This document shows positions 1-8,923 of a stretch of DNA of 43,645 nucleotides, one piece after another. The number at the start of each line of letters is the position of its first letter. The stretch's first letter is position 1. The notes beneath the pieces were generated by a model. That model searched no databases, was not told the DNA's origin, and was given only the letters and a program-made list of their open reading frames with translations. The translations under genes and the position numbers were made by a program. This DNA is from a virus, in the IMG/VR virus record IMGVR_UViG_3300001847_000418, positions 1-43,645 of that record. One strand, 5' to 3'.

Positions 1-801
1 ATGTTCAAGCAGTTGCTGCTTGGTGTGGACGTACCGACCGACCAACTGAAGGCCATACTCAATCCCGACAACGCTGATCAAACAGCTAAGTCCTGGGAGA
101 CGGCCACCAAACCGGTTACCACCTATGCGGATAAGGTGTCTCAGATCGGCAAGGATCTCATCAGTCTGTCAGGAGTAACCGGTACCACTGCTGATGCCAT
201 GAACAAGGCGTTTGACAGCATCGTGCAAGGGCCGCTCAAGACCTTGACCGCTCAGATACAGAGCCTGCTGGGTATCGACAAGATAATCGCCGGTGCATCT
301 ACACCAACCGGTTCATCGTCTGGTGGTTCATCGTCGTCGGGTGGCCCTGGCTGGAGCTACACAGCCATCCAAGGGGATAAATCACAGGGCGGCGTAGGCT
401 CACAGGACATCGAAGGTGGGTCGGTCAGCATCCAAGACGGACACTACGTCTACACAGACATCAACGGCAATGCAAAAGTGTTGCAGAACGGTGGTGTAAT
501 CGGTTACGCCGACGGCGGCATCGTTCGTAACCCGTTCATTGGTGGTCCGCCGAACTCTTATGACACCGTGCCTGCATGGCTCACCCCAGGTGAAGAAGTC
601 AAGACGTCGAGAGATCCGTTCCACATCGGTAACCTCGCCGCCACGACCATGCTCATGGCACAGCGGATTGGTTCTATGCTGACAAAGGAAAGCAAGTCGG
701 TTGCGATCACGGTGAGCGGTAACTACATCCACCCTGATATGGACATGAACCGGTTCGCCCAGCAGTTGGCCGATGAACTCACCTTCAAGGGGATTCTCTG
801 A
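1..801 (+). CDS. C-terminal part of tail tape-measure protein
   Basis: This is the end of a tape-measure-like protein, which sets tail length and is threaded through the tail tube. The visible 266 residues contain a Ser/Gly-rich linker (about 100-116). After it comes the segment GGIVRNPFIGGPPNSYDTVP followed by AWLTPGEEV (about 173-201), the Gly/Pro and 'LTPGEEV' signature that commonly closes tape-measure proteins of siphophages. The window starts exactly at an in-frame ATG, so this Met may be internal. Tape-measure proteins are usually much longer, so the gene is probably cut by the window edge. Its TGA overlaps the next ATG by one base (ATGA), indicating translational coupling to the tail-hub-like gene. 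Confidence 0.75.
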   Translation: MFKQLLLGVDVPTDQLKAILNPDNADQTAKSWETATKPVTTYADKVSQIGKDLISLSGVTGTTADAMNKAFDSIVQGPLKTLTAQIQSLLGIDKIIAGASTPTGSSSGGSSSSGGPGWSYTAIQGDKSQGGVGSQDIEGGSVSIQDGHYVYTDINGNAKVLQNGGVIGYADGGIVRNPFIGGPPNSYDTVPAWLTPGEEVKTSRDPFHIGNLAATTMLMAQRIGSMLTKESKSVAITVSGNYIHPDMDMNRFAQQLADELTFKGIL

Positions 802-2675
802 TGCTGCAAATCCTGGTTAACGGCTACGACTTCACGGCTTACTACCGACCGAAGTCCTGCTCCATCACGGATCTGCCCGGCGGTGAGATCGGTAAAGCCA
901 GCTTCGTGCTGGAGAACCCGATGTACCCCTCACCGCCGACCATGGCCCTCGTTCACAACCCGATGTTCCCCGTATCGGTTGCCCACGATATGCCTGACCC
1001 GGATGACTACACCAATCTGGTGCGGTACCGACCGGACAGCGGGCATATCGTGGCGATCCGTGATGACCAAGACCCGGCTGGTGTGAACATCTTCGTTGGT
1101 GCAATCATCCGAAAACCGGAAGAACCGATTGTTCGTACAGAGGACGGCAGTTACCACTTCGTCTACTCCGTGCAGGCAGCATCCGCCGGTTACACCCTAG
1201 ATGGTCATACCGTCACCGACATCTGGGAGGATAAGCAGACCGGTTTCATCTTCGCGGATGTTATCGAGTCGCACGCGCCTGACTTCGATAGCAGTAGCAT
1301 ACCGACCAGCGGCGATAAGGCTGGTCGTTACCGCCGACCACAGTATGTCGCTGAGCGTAAGCCGGTGCGTCAGGTGCTGGATGATCTCGCTGCGTCCGAA
1401 GGTTGGACGTGGTACATCGAGGAAACCGCACCGACTAGCCTCGCCAATACCAAGTCCATCCGCCTTGGGCCGCCGATCTACGTTCGGGAGTCGTTCAAGT
1501 TCACCGACGACAATGTCGATGAGATGTGTACCAAGCCACCGACCATTGATGTCGGTGACCTATCGCAGGTACGGAACGTCATCTGGTTCGATTACAACAG
1601 CGAGTATGCTACTGGGCTGAACGCCGGTGCCGTATCTGGATCGACCAACCCCTACGACTACGACAAGGGTCTGGCCCGTGTAGCTTTGAACAGCACCAAC
1701 ATTGCACCGCTCGGTAATGCCAACTGGGCAAGCTACGTCAAAGCCGGTGCGGTGTTCTATATCCCCGGTTCGAACTACCGGTATACCGTGGCCCAGGTGT
1801 TCGACACTGGCAACATCATCCTCAGCTCACCGATCCTTGAGTCCAGCGGCGACAAGCCGTATGTGTTCAGCAACATACCGTCGACCATCAAGCTCAAGGA
1901 CATGGACAGCATCAACACCCTGAAGGATCTGTTCAATAACGGCGACAACGGTGAGCGGGAGTTCTCGACTAAAGATGACCGGTTGATGCGGTTCGATCAG
2001 GCAATCCAGCAAGCTCGGGCACAACTGTCCGACCGTGCCAATCCCATGGTCCGCATGACGCTCGACACTAACAGCTACCTGCTGCGTAAGTTCACCGACT
2101 GGAACAGCAATGAGCTGGGGATCACCGGTACCAAGGTGTATCCGAAAGCTGGTAAGGCGGTTGAGTTCAGTCTGGTCAACCGCAACTTGCAGGGTCTGTT
2201 CGTCCAGAAGCAGGTTGTGTGGAAAGATACCGGTGCCCAGGATGTGGATTACCGGCAGCTATGGCAGATCACCCTGGACTTTAACGACCGTCTGTTCGCC
2301 CTGACCACGATCTTCCGTAAGTTGATCGACGGTCAGTTGAACTCTTTTGGCAACAACAGCAGTCAGGTCATCTTCGACGCCATCGACATCTATGAGCGGG
2401 ATGCCCGTCTTATCTCGGCGCTCAATCTCGGTGGTGAGTCGGTCACGATCTACGGGATGGACAATCCCTGGATGGCCGAGAGCATCGTCATGACCGACAC
2501 CATGTCCGTACAACTTGCCAAGATTGACATGCCAATGGCCGAAACCGTGCTGATCTCGGATGCCATGACATTCACCAACGTCAGTAACAACTCGACATTC
2601 CACTGGTCAGCGCCTGCCGTAAATGCGATCAATCGTGCAAAATGGGGGAGGGCACAGTGGAAGAACGTACCGTAG
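801..2675 (+). CDS. Baseplate hub / tail-associated structural protein
   Basis: A 624-residue virion protein that directly follows the tape measure, the usual place of distal-tail and baseplate-hub proteins. The N-terminus (about 1-60) is beta-rich and begins LQILVNGYDFTAYY. The segment around 185-210 (PVRQVLDDLAASEGWTWYIE) resembles the 'llddla...gw.w.i' element of phage hub or late-control-like domains. The C-terminal 100 residues look like a separate small domain. It probably forms the tail tip that links tube to fibres. The family call is inference from position and this motif; no enzymatic residues were recognised. Confidence 0.65.
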   Translation: MLQILVNGYDFTAYYRPKSCSITDLPGGEIGKASFVLENPMYPSPPTMALVHNPMFPVSVAHDMPDPDDYTNLVRYRPDSGHIVAIRDDQDPAGVNIFVGAIIRKPEEPIVRTEDGSYHFVYSVQAASAGYTLDGHTVTDIWEDKQTGFIFADVIESHAPDFDSSSIPTSGDKAGRYRRPQYVAERKPVRQVLDDLAASEGWTWYIEETAPTSLANTKSIRLGPPIYVRESFKFTDDNVDEMCTKPPTIDVGDLSQVRNVIWFDYNSEYATGLNAGAVSGSTNPYDYDKGLARVALNSTNIAPLGNANWASYVKAGAVFYIPGSNYRYTVAQVFDTGNIILSSPILESSGDKPYVFSNIPSTIKLKDMDSINTLKDLFNNGDNGEREFSTKDDRLMRFDQAIQQARAQLSDRANPMVRMTLDTNSYLLRKFTDWNSNELGITGTKVYPKAGKAVEFSLVNRNLQGLFVQKQVVWKDTGAQDVDYRQLWQITLDFNDRLFALTTIFRKLIDGQLNSFGNNSSQVIFDAIDIYERDARLISALNLGGESVTIYGMDNPWMAESIVMTDTMSVQLAKIDMPMAETVLISDAMTFTNVSNNSTFHWSAPAVNAINRAKWGRAQWKNVP

Positions 2676-2683
2676 AGGGACAC

Positions 2684-3577
2684 ATGCACATCATCGAACC
2701 CGTCACAATCAAAGGCGTGGTAACACTGACGCTGTTCGATGAGGACGGCAACGAAGTCTGTCAGCAGCGTAACAATCTGGTGACCGACGCACTGAAGCAG
2801 CGAATCCTTGGACCGCTGGCCGGTATTGCTCAGACCTACACGAGCAGTACGCTCGTTACCCGGTTCGGTTTCGGCACGTCGAACGCCGCACCGACCAGCG
2901 CGGACGTGATCCTTGGCCGTGAAGTTCTGCGGAAGCCAGTTACTTCCGGTATCTTGAGCGGCAACCACTTCATCGCTGATTGCAACATCGCTTTCAGTGA
3001 ACTCAACACGCTGGTCACCACCCTGACTGCTGCACCTACCAGTACGTCGATCACGGTAGCGAGTGTTACCGGGCTATCCGTCGGTGATGTGCTGGAGATC
3101 AATCCGGTCAACACTGTCGGTGTGACAACCAACGCCCAGTTCGTCGAGGTCAGTGCGATCAACCCGTCGACCAAGGTGGTTACACTGGTATCCCCAGGTT
3201 TGAACATGACCGCCGTACCAGCACCAGCGAGCGGTTGGTATGCGATGCAGGTTGTCCGTGAAGCGGGTACGTTCATGTCGGTTGGGGCAGCTATCGTGCA
3301 GTCACCAATCACCAGTACCAGCTTCGTGGTCAGCAACCCGTCGCTGTTTAGCGTCGGTCAGTACCTGAACATCCAGACCAGTGCTTCTACGTCTGCGATT
3401 GTCCAGGTCAACACGGTGGTCGGCAGTGTGATCACCGTCACAAACCCCATGACCGCTCTGCCTATCGAAGGATCGGTTGTCGAGTGCGGCATCCTGGCCA
3501 ACCACGCGACTGGCTTCACGTTTCGCAAGACCAACAAGCTCACCGCCATCGCCCGCGTCGACTTCTCGATGGACTAG
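2684..3577 (+). CDS. Virion/tail adhesin-like protein, paralogue of 6599-7639
   Basis: A 297-residue beta-rich, Thr/Ser/Val-rich protein. The ATG at 2684 has a close GAGGG sequence upstream; an in-frame ATG at 2642 would lie inside the previous gene and has no ribosome binding site. It starts with a strand pattern ending in DEDGNE and then NLVTD, and closes with TGFTFRKTNKLTAIARVDFS. The protein at 6599-7639 has the same opening (DDDGNQ...NLITD) and closing (VSGLRFVKSRQKNVLVETIF), so the two appear to be diverged copies. A tail-tip or adhesin role is inferred from the neighbourhood. Confidence 0.7.
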   Translation: MHIIEPVTIKGVVTLTLFDEDGNEVCQQRNNLVTDALKQRILGPLAGIAQTYTSSTLVTRFGFGTSNAAPTSADVILGREVLRKPVTSGILSGNHFIADCNIAFSELNTLVTTLTAAPTSTSITVASVTGLSVGDVLEINPVNTVGVTTNAQFVEVSAINPSTKVVTLVSPGLNMTAVPAPASGWYAMQVVREAGTFMSVGAAIVQSPITSTSFVVSNPSLFSVGQYLNIQTSASTSAIVQVNTVVGSVITVTNPMTALPIEGSVVECGILANHATGFTFRKTNKLTAIARVDFSMD

Positions 3578-3586
3578 GAGTACAGC

Positions 3587-4423
3587 ATGTTGAACATTGA
3601 CTCACTACTCAGTAGTCAGAAGCCGATTGCGGATCAGGACATATCCGTTCAATGGGGTCAGGCGGTTGAAGCCGACATTCGCCAGTTGGATTCCCGTACC
3701 ACGGGTGTGTCTGGCGTATCCGGTGGGTTCGGTGGTGCCGTACCCTACGGCTCGACCAGCGGGAACGACAGCGGTTGGTCAGGCACGAAAGTTAACTGTT
3801 CGGTCTACGCCTACGATGGTAAGCTGTACCCTAACAGTACGACGTTCCATGACGGCGCTCTCACCTACGACACCGGGTCGACCTACGATAACTGGGTCAC
3901 CTCGTTCAGTTACACCAGCCAGTCGTGCTCGTTCCCAACCACGCTACTCGTTGGTGGGACCATCAACGTCGTAGGGACTTTTCCTTACGGCACACCCCTC
4001 ATTACCGCTGAATACTCAGCCAACGGCGGCGCCACCTGGGCTCCTTTGACAGGGTCGCAGTCGGGTGCCACCTTCACCATCGCACCTGTTCAGATGAACC
4101 GCATTCGATTCACCGCGACGGTGCCGCAGGCGTCGACCGGTGCGCCTGCCAGTCTCACCAGTTATTCCATGTCGTTCAACGGCAAGAGCTACGGTGAGAC
4201 TTTGGTCATCGACGTGCCTCTCGCCGGCACCGACATCACCTACAGCTTGCCGTATCCGGTTGTTCCGGGTGCGGCGTTCTTTCCGTTCTTCCAAGCTGGT
4301 CAGCGGTTACGGGCAGACGTCAGTAACCTCACGACCACCGGTTGTCGGTTGCAGCTTGTGACGGATGACGGCGTGTATTCCCCGATGAACGGGCGGGGCC
4401 TGCTGATCGTGGCACTAGGCTAG
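3587..4423 (+). CDS. Putative virion structural protein
   Basis: A 278-residue protein with a good AGGAG ribosome binding site. After a short polar N-terminus (QWGQAVEADIRQLDS) comes a Gly/Ser-rich hinge (about 42-65), then a long beta-rich Ser/Thr/Tyr region. The sequence SANGGATWAPL resembles the strands of carbohydrate-binding or BNR-like beta domains. No family was recognised with confidence. The layout, a short anchoring N-terminus plus a beta body, and its place among other such genes, suggest a baseplate appendage or adhesin. Confidence 0.6.
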   Translation: MLNIDSLLSSQKPIADQDISVQWGQAVEADIRQLDSRTTGVSGVSGGFGGAVPYGSTSGNDSGWSGTKVNCSVYAYDGKLYPNSTTFHDGALTYDTGSTYDNWVTSFSYTSQSCSFPTTLLVGGTINVVGTFPYGTPLITAEYSANGGATWAPLTGSQSGATFTIAPVQMNRIRFTATVPQASTGAPASLTSYSMSFNGKSYGETLVIDVPLAGTDITYSLPYPVVPGAAFFPFFQAGQRLRADVSNLTTTGCRLQLVTDDGVYSPMNGRGLLIVALG

Positions 4424-4431
4424 GAGGGACA

Positions 4432-5271
4432 ATGGCAAAACAAGTACCAACATTCACAGATCCGGCGCAATCATCCGGCATCAACTCGCTGGTATTGCGG
4501 AACAACTTCAATACGCTGGGGTCGTACCTCAACGACCATGATGCCCAGCATTGGCCGATCAAGGTGAGTGCACCGAAGATCGGCACCGGTGGTGTGTCCG
4601 CTATCGTGGGGTCCACCGCTACAGGTGCGACCATGACGGCTAACCAAGCCAAGTACATGCGATTCACCTACGAGACACCAAACGGCGAAACCACACGCTC
4701 GTCGGAAGCCACGGTGACACTGACCACGTTACAGAACAGCGTGCAGGTTACCGTCGATCAAGTCGACAGCGGCTTCACTCCGTACATGTGGGTGTACGTT
4801 GCCCTGGCTGGTGCGAGTGCCGGTGCTGGTCCGTGGTACCGGTGCCGTCAAGCTGATCTGGCTGCGGTGAGTGGTTGCACTGTTGATGCCAATGGCCGGG
4901 TCACGCTGAACACCGCCGGTCAATCGCAGTTCAAGATCATCGTGCATCCGCCCAACACCCAACCGGCGGCGCCTGCCTCGAATAACTCGGGCAGTATCGA
5001 CCCGTTGCAGATGACGGTGACACCCATCCCGTTCAGCAGCACGGTGACGAACAACTCGCCGTCAACCGGACAAAAGACTGTGACCAAGACCTACCCGATG
5101 GCAGGCGGCACGGTTACCGAAACCGGTATCTACGACATGACACTGAACCGTATCACCAGCCACGAATTGTGGATGGGTGGCGTTGCCATTGCACGGTACA
5201 GTTACACCTATGGCACCGACTCTGCCAGTGGCAGTGTCATCTGCACAGCACGCACACAGTTGGAGGCTTAA
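4432..5271 (+). CDS. Putative virion structural protein
   Basis: A 279-residue protein with a strong AGGAGGGA site before ATG. Residues 1-45 are polar/helical (SGINSLVLRNNFNTLGSYLN), a plausible virion-attachment segment. The rest is Thr/Ser/Val-rich and beta-like; the stretch YETPNGETTRSSEATVT (about 82-98) looks like a fibronectin-type or Ig-like strand pattern. No specific family was recognised. It lies in the string of tail-tip genes and is probably co-translated with its neighbours (8-base gap before, 3-base gap after). Confidence 0.6.
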   Translation: MAKQVPTFTDPAQSSGINSLVLRNNFNTLGSYLNDHDAQHWPIKVSAPKIGTGGVSAIVGSTATGATMTANQAKYMRFTYETPNGETTRSSEATVTLTTLQNSVQVTVDQVDSGFTPYMWVYVALAGASAGAGPWYRCRQADLAAVSGCTVDANGRVTLNTAGQSQFKIIVHPPNTQPAAPASNNSGSIDPLQMTVTPIPFSSTVTNNSPSTGQKTVTKTYPMAGGTVTETGIYDMTLNRITSHELWMGGVAIARYSYTYGTDSASGSVICTARTQLEA

Positions 5272-5274
5272 CCG

Positions 5275-5742
5275 ATGATGGAAGTATTCTCTCCGTGGGA
5301 CGGTAAACCGAAAGCCGGTGATCCGATCTCAACAGTTTCGTTCGCAGCGACAGCCCGTGGTGGTTACTACAGCGAGTCGTCGATGTCAGTTAACGTCGTC
5401 GTACCAGCCGGTCGTATTCTTGTGTTGACGGGGTTGCACGTTAGAAACATAAACGGTTACACGACGTACCCGTATAACTACCCTAGCGGCAGCATCACCA
5501 TGATCCAAAACTCGACTGCATACGCCACGTTTAATGGTCACGCGGCTAAACATGAGACGACTCAAGGAATAGTTTCAGCGAGTGCTACTGGGTACCAAGC
5601 CGCACCGGCGACTATGAGCGATTCCTGGCAGGGTATGGACGTAATTAGTGGAGGCGCCAGTGGTGTCACGTTGACGTTGACTGTGTACGCTAACTCTTAT
5701 TACACAGGCGCGACAGCATCAATCGGTGGTTACCTGATCTAA
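5275..5742 (+). CDS. Small beta-rich virion protein
   Basis: A 155-residue protein, rich in Gly, Ser, Thr and Tyr. Two consecutive ATG codons (5275, 5278) follow GGAGG near the end of the previous gene. It starts with a short conserved-looking Trp motif (SPWDGKPKAGDP), followed by alternating polar/hydrophobic strands and a C-terminal TGATASIGGYL. The profile resembles small trimeric appendage proteins of phage tails, but no family was recognised. Function is inferred only from position. Confidence 0.55.
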   Translation: MMEVFSPWDGKPKAGDPISTVSFAATARGGYYSESSMSVNVVVPAGRILVLTGLHVRNINGYTTYPYNYPSGSITMIQNSTAYATFNGHAAKHETTQGIVSASATGYQAAPATMSDSWQGMDVISGGASGVTLTLTVYANSYYTGATASIGGYLI

Positions 5743-5754
5743 AGGAGACAGACT

Positions 5755-6051
5755 ATGTGGATTATCACCAAACCCAACGGTAACCAGACATACTGCGGTA
5801 ACCGCCGGGATCACGACATCGTTGCTGCCATCAACAACGAGTTTGGTGAGTGCAAGTTCCACTGGATTCCCGATGGGCAGTGGACGGATCTCACCACCGA
5901 GAACATCACCTATGACGAGGAGGGCAAAGCCGACCCAGCAACCTGCCGTAAATGGACCTTCGACGCCTCGACCGGTACGCTCACCGTTACTGACATGTCC
6001 GACAAACCGAAGGTGATTGCCACCTTCAAAGCTGAACACGTCACTGCGTAG
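5755..6051 (+). CDS. Small hypothetical protein in tail region
   Basis: A 98-residue protein after a strong AAAGGAGA site. It begins MWIITKPNGNQTYCGNRRDH and has a beta-strand/turn pattern with two Trp-Thr-Asp motifs. A single compact domain seems likely. There is no signal peptide or membrane segment. Family unknown. Its place between virion genes and the holin candidates makes it either a minor structural protein or a lysis-cassette accessory. Confidence 0.5.
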   Translation: MWIITKPNGNQTYCGNRRDHDIVAAINNEFGECKFHWIPDGQWTDLTTENITYDEEGKADPATCRKWTFDASTGTLTVTDMSDKPKVIATFKAEHVTA

Positions 6052-6062
6052 GAGCTACGGTT

Positions 6063-6350
6063 ATGTCTGATGATAACGCCCATCTTTGGGAGGTACTGCA
6101 AGAGGTCCGAGACAACGTCCAGGCAACACGCGCTTTCCTCGAAGGCGGCATCATGCCTGACGGCACCCACCGCGACGGTTTCATCCAAGACCACAACCGA
6201 TTGAAAACAACCGTTGCTGAACTCAAGGACGTTCACGGTCAAACCAAAGAGAAGCGGTGGGCGCTGATCGCTGCCATGCTCGCCGCCGTTATCACCAAGG
6301 GCATCGACGTTGTCGTCAGTTACATGAGCGGAAAGGGTGTGCACCAATGA
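6063..6350 (+). CDS. Membrane protein, haemolysin XhlA-like / holin-partner candidate
   Basis: A 95-residue protein with a polar, helical N-terminal two-thirds (LWEVLQEVRDNVQATRAFLE, about 8-27, with coiled-coil character). A single hydrophobic segment follows at about 67-88 (RWALIAAMLAAVITKGIDVV). This layout, a coiled coil followed by one C-terminal membrane helix, is that of XhlA-type lysis accessory proteins. The TGA overlaps the ATG of the next hydrophobic protein (ATGA), as in paired holin cassettes. The pairing and the endolysin 2 kb downstream support a lysis role; exact function is inferred. Confidence 0.5.
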   Translation: MSDDNAHLWEVLQEVRDNVQATRAFLEGGIMPDGTHRDGFIQDHNRLKTTVAELKDVHGQTKEKRWALIAAMLAAVITKGIDVVVSYMSGKGVHQ

Positions 6351-6589
6351 ATCACGATCTCGTTACACAGATGGTCACGTTACTCGGTCAGTTCCTTGTT
6401 GATAATGCTGATACTGTATCTGGCAAAGTCGTTGCTGCCGCACCTGTTGCTGGGGTGGTTGCCAGCGGGTTGGTCGAGAAAGCGTGGGTCAAAGTTGCGG
6501 TGACCGCTGTCGGTAGTCTGCTGACTGCGCTGTTCAATAACAAACCCAGTGACAAGCCGACTGTGTTCGACGATCAGCAGAAGGGTTGA
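6347..6589 (+). CDS. Small hydrophobic protein, holin candidate
   Basis: The ATG at 6347 overlaps the stop of the preceding gene, giving 80 residues. A longer frame opening at 6257 has an Arg/His-rich N-terminus typical of an out-of-frame read of its neighbour and was not used. Residues about 20-45 are a hydrophobic Ala/Val/Gly stretch and about 49-66 a second one (VKVAVTAVGSLLTALF), ending in a polar tail (DKPTVFDDQQKG). Small size, one or two membrane segments and a charged tail fit a holin that would let the endolysin cross the membrane. The family was not identified. Confidence 0.5.
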   Translation: MNHDLVTQMVTLLGQFLVDNADTVSGKVVAAAPVAGVVASGLVEKAWVKVAVTAVGSLLTALFNNKPSDKPTVFDDQQKG

Positions 6590-6598
6590 TGCACAGCC

Positions 6599-7639
6599 GT
6601 GACTCAGATAATCCTCAACGAAACCTCACCGATCCATGGGCGTGTTCGGTTGATCGAGGTGGACGACGACGGCAACCAAGAGGTGGTTGTCGATCATCGA
6701 AACCTCATCACCGATGTGTTCATCAACTCCATCATCTCGCGTATCCTTGGCACGGCGACTGCCCGAGACACCATGGCTATTACACAGCAGGCGCTGGGTA
6801 GTGGTGCAGTACCTCCGGTCAGCACCGGCACCAACCTTGCTGCCGAGTTTCACCGCAAGGTGATCGACAACAAGGCACGGTCAGCAAACCAGATCATCCT
6901 GTCCACCACGTTCTCCTCGCTTGAAGCGAATGTGCCACAGGGCAGGATCACCGACAGGTATGCCGGTACAGCCAACCAAAGCAAGAACACCTGGACCATC
7001 GCACCCTACCTATCCGGTCTGTCGCCGTTGGACACAGCCTACGTCTCTAGCTACTTCAAGCGGTTCCGTGAGGGCGACCTCGTTCGGATTGGCCTGGGCT
7101 CAGGGAACAAAACCTACGTCTACGCCAATCTAACGAGTGTCATCTACAATGCGGCGGCGACCAACTGCGTCATTACAATCAGCCCCGATCTCACCGAGTA
7201 CCCGCCCAACCTGGCAACCGTCGACGGTCTTATCAACGAGGCCGGTGTCTACGCTGACTCCCCCAACCTGCTCACCGTACAGGCATCACCAGCCCCTACT
7301 GCCGTGACATTCGCCGTCGATGATGCGTCCTTGTTGGCTCAAGGCGACCAGATCATTCATCGCAAAACAACCACCGACATCAACGGAGCAACATTCGAGA
7401 ACAGCCAAATCGGTACCATTCTGTCAATCACCGGTAATACTATCACTCTGACAAGCCCTGGACTGACGCCGTTATTCCCTGTCAACGGTTCGTCGCCAGC
7501 GCCAACCGTAACTGCACCAGTAGCAGGGGATAAAATCTGGGCCGGTCGCCTGTATAATTGGGTGAGCGGTCTGCGATTCGTTAAGTCCAGACAAAAGAAC
7601 GTGCTGGTTGAGACTATCTTCACGACAGGGAATGGCTAG
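6599..7639 (+). CDS. Virion/tail adhesin-like protein, paralogue of 2684-3577
   Basis: A 346-residue protein with a GTG start; AGAAGGG lies about 13 bases upstream, a long spacing. The opening (RVRLIEVDDDGNQEVVVDHR then NLITD) and the ending (NWVSGLRFVKSRQKNVLVET) match the same regions of the protein at 2684-3577. The middle is largely unrelated apart from a shared 'f.v.d.s.l..gd.i' repeat-like strand pattern. It is likely a second tail-tip or receptor-binding component that shares anchoring and C-terminal pieces. Function is inferred from the paralogy and the neighbours. Confidence 0.65.
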   Translation: MTQIILNETSPIHGRVRLIEVDDDGNQEVVVDHRNLITDVFINSIISRILGTATARDTMAITQQALGSGAVPPVSTGTNLAAEFHRKVIDNKARSANQIILSTTFSSLEANVPQGRITDRYAGTANQSKNTWTIAPYLSGLSPLDTAYVSSYFKRFREGDLVRIGLGSGNKTYVYANLTSVIYNAAATNCVITISPDLTEYPPNLATVDGLINEAGVYADSPNLLTVQASPAPTAVTFAVDDASLLAQGDQIIHRKTTTDINGATFENSQIGTILSITGNTITLTSPGLTPLFPVNGSSPAPTVTAPVAGDKIWAGRLYNWVSGLRFVKSRQKNVLVETIFTTGNG

Positions 7640-7912
7640 ATGAGCGAATCGACGACGATCCGTATTGGTCCGAACGACACTACCAACGACCTTGCAGCGT
7701 CAATCCACAACAGCTTTCTGGTCACCCGCAAGGTGACCATTCTTACTGATGACGCCAACCAATACAATCTCGCCGTCAAAGCCGCTGCCATTGTGCGGCG
7801 GGAGCTGATACCATTGGGCGTGGATCTCGTGTGCTGTACGTTCTTCCAATTCAACGACGGACGTTACCAGGACCGGGAACAACTCCAGTACGTTCTCACC
7901 GACAAACGCTGA
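7640..7912 (+). CDS. SpoVS-like protein (stage V sporulation protein S family)
   Basis: A 90-residue protein that starts immediately after the previous stop. It shows the SpoVS pattern: an N-terminal strand (TIRIGPNDTTNDLAASIHNS), then NLAVKAAAIVRRELIPLGVD and LVCCTFF, then a DGRY turn and a final strand. SpoVS itself has the equivalent NQAVKAxAIARxFVAPxGVD-type core. SpoVS is a small dimeric protein with an Alba/IF3-C-like nucleic-acid-binding-type fold, known from endospore formers and thermophiles. Its role in a phage tail block is unknown. A second, more divergent copy lies at 17315-17599. Confidence 0.7.
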   Translation: MSESTTIRIGPNDTTNDLAASIHNSFLVTRKVTILTDDANQYNLAVKAAAIVRRELIPLGVDLVCCTFFQFNDGRYQDREQLQYVLTDKR

Positions 7913-7950
7913 TCGACACTCCCACCTATTCCATGTAGGAGGTCGAGAGC

Positions 7951-8349
7951 ATGATCTGTCGCGTCAATGTCGCGGTAAAGATCCCTCACTGGACCCCTCG
8001 TGCACAGGTCACCTTGATTGGTGACCTGTCGTCATGTGGGCAGAACCTGACTGAGGGAACAGTTACATTCCACAAACCCGGTCGACTCACCGTCTCTGTC
8101 ATCAGCGGCGGTGATATGTGGCAGGGTGAAATCATTGCAGAGGGTGAGCCTGTTGCCGTTGAACAACCCGTCGAACCATCGGTCGAACAGCCAGTCGAGC
8201 AGTCGACCGAGCAACCAGCCGAACAGCCAACCGTCGTGGCTGAAGTCGTCGAAGAAAAAACGGAAGAAGCCCAAGAACCGGAACACTCTGAAGAAACCCC
8301 AACCGTTACCTCCCGTCGAGTGGGACGGTTCGACCGCTATGCGAGGTAA
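7951..8349 (+). CDS. Hypothetical protein with Glu-Gln-Pro repeats
   Basis: A 132-residue protein with an AGGAGG site. The first 60 residues form a compact beta-like domain (MICRVNVAVKIPHW to WQGEIIAEGE). It is followed by a low-complexity run of V/S/T-E-Q-P units at about 70-92, an acidic stretch (EVVEEKTEEAQEPEHSEE) and a basic end (RRVGRFDRYAR). The repeat region is probably an extended acidic linker. No family was recognised. It sits directly before the endolysin. Confidence 0.5.
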   Translation: MICRVNVAVKIPHWTPRAQVTLIGDLSSCGQNLTEGTVTFHKPGRLTVSVISGGDMWQGEIIAEGEPVAVEQPVEPSVEQPVEQSTEQPAEQPTVVAEVVEEKTEEAQEPEHSEETPTVTSRRVGRFDRYAR

Positions 8350-8351
8350 TC

Positions 8352-8798
8352 ATGCAGCTAAGTGAACACTTCACCTTAGCCGAGATGACCGTCAGCGAGA
8401 CGGCAGCTCGCCAAGGACTGAACAACACCCCGGATGCAGACAGCACTGCCAACTTGAAGCGTACCTGCGCCATGCTGGAGAAGGTGCGTGCCCTGGTCGG
8501 TGGTCCTATCGTGGTGACCTCGGGTTACCGTGGACCAGCGGTCAATGCTGCGGTGGGCGGGAGCAAGACCAGTGCTCATATGACTGGACGTGCTGCTGAT
8601 ACCAACCGTCCTGGGCTCACACCTCGGCAGTTTGCTGAGAAGGTCAAGCCCAAGATGAAAGAGTTCGGGATCGACCAGATGATTCTGGAGTTCGATAGCT
8701 GGGTGCATCTCGGCATTGCCCGTGTCGGTGAAACGCCCCGCTGTCAGATCCTGACCATCAACAACAGTACCGGCGGTTATGTCGAGGGGCTGTGCTAA
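8352..8798 (+). CDS. Endolysin, peptidase M15A-type D,D/L,D-carboxypeptidase
   Basis: A 148-residue single-domain enzyme expected to cut peptidoglycan peptide bridges for lysis or tail entry. Motifs of the zinc peptidase M15A family are visible: SGYRGPAVNAAVGGSKTSAH (about 57-76), then MTGRAAD, and SWVHLGIA. Likely Zn ligands are His76 and Asp83 (SxHxxGxAxD) and His119 (WVH). The length is typical of a catalytic domain without a cell-wall-binding domain. The stop overlaps the next small frame (TAATG). No export signal is seen, so it would need a holin such as the candidates at 6063-6589. Confidence 0.88.
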   Translation: MQLSEHFTLAEMTVSETAARQGLNNTPDADSTANLKRTCAMLEKVRALVGGPIVVTSGYRGPAVNAAVGGSKTSAHMTGRAADTNRPGLTPRQFAEKVKPKMKEFGIDQMILEFDSWVHLGIARVGETPRCQILTINNSTGGYVEGLC

Positions 8799-8923
8799 TG
8801 CTCTATACAAATCCGACACTTCGTGCGATAGTCGAATCGGGCACACCTTGCCCGACTGCTGACAGCCTCGATGACACCGCTCCGACGCTGAAGGTAGCTG
8901 TTGCGAACAGGCGGCCTGGATAA
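8798..8923 (+). CDS. Short coupled ORF between endolysin and 8923 gene
   Basis: An open frame of 41 codons starts inside the endolysin stop (TAATG) and ends inside the start of the next gene (TAATG). Such perfect chaining favours translation. The product begins MLYTNPTLRAIVESG and ends VAVANRRPG. It has no membrane segment or recognised motif. It could simply be a leader that keeps ribosomes moving to the next gene. Confidence 0.45.
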   Translation: MLYTNPTLRAIVESGTPCPTADSLDDTAPTLKVAVANRRPG

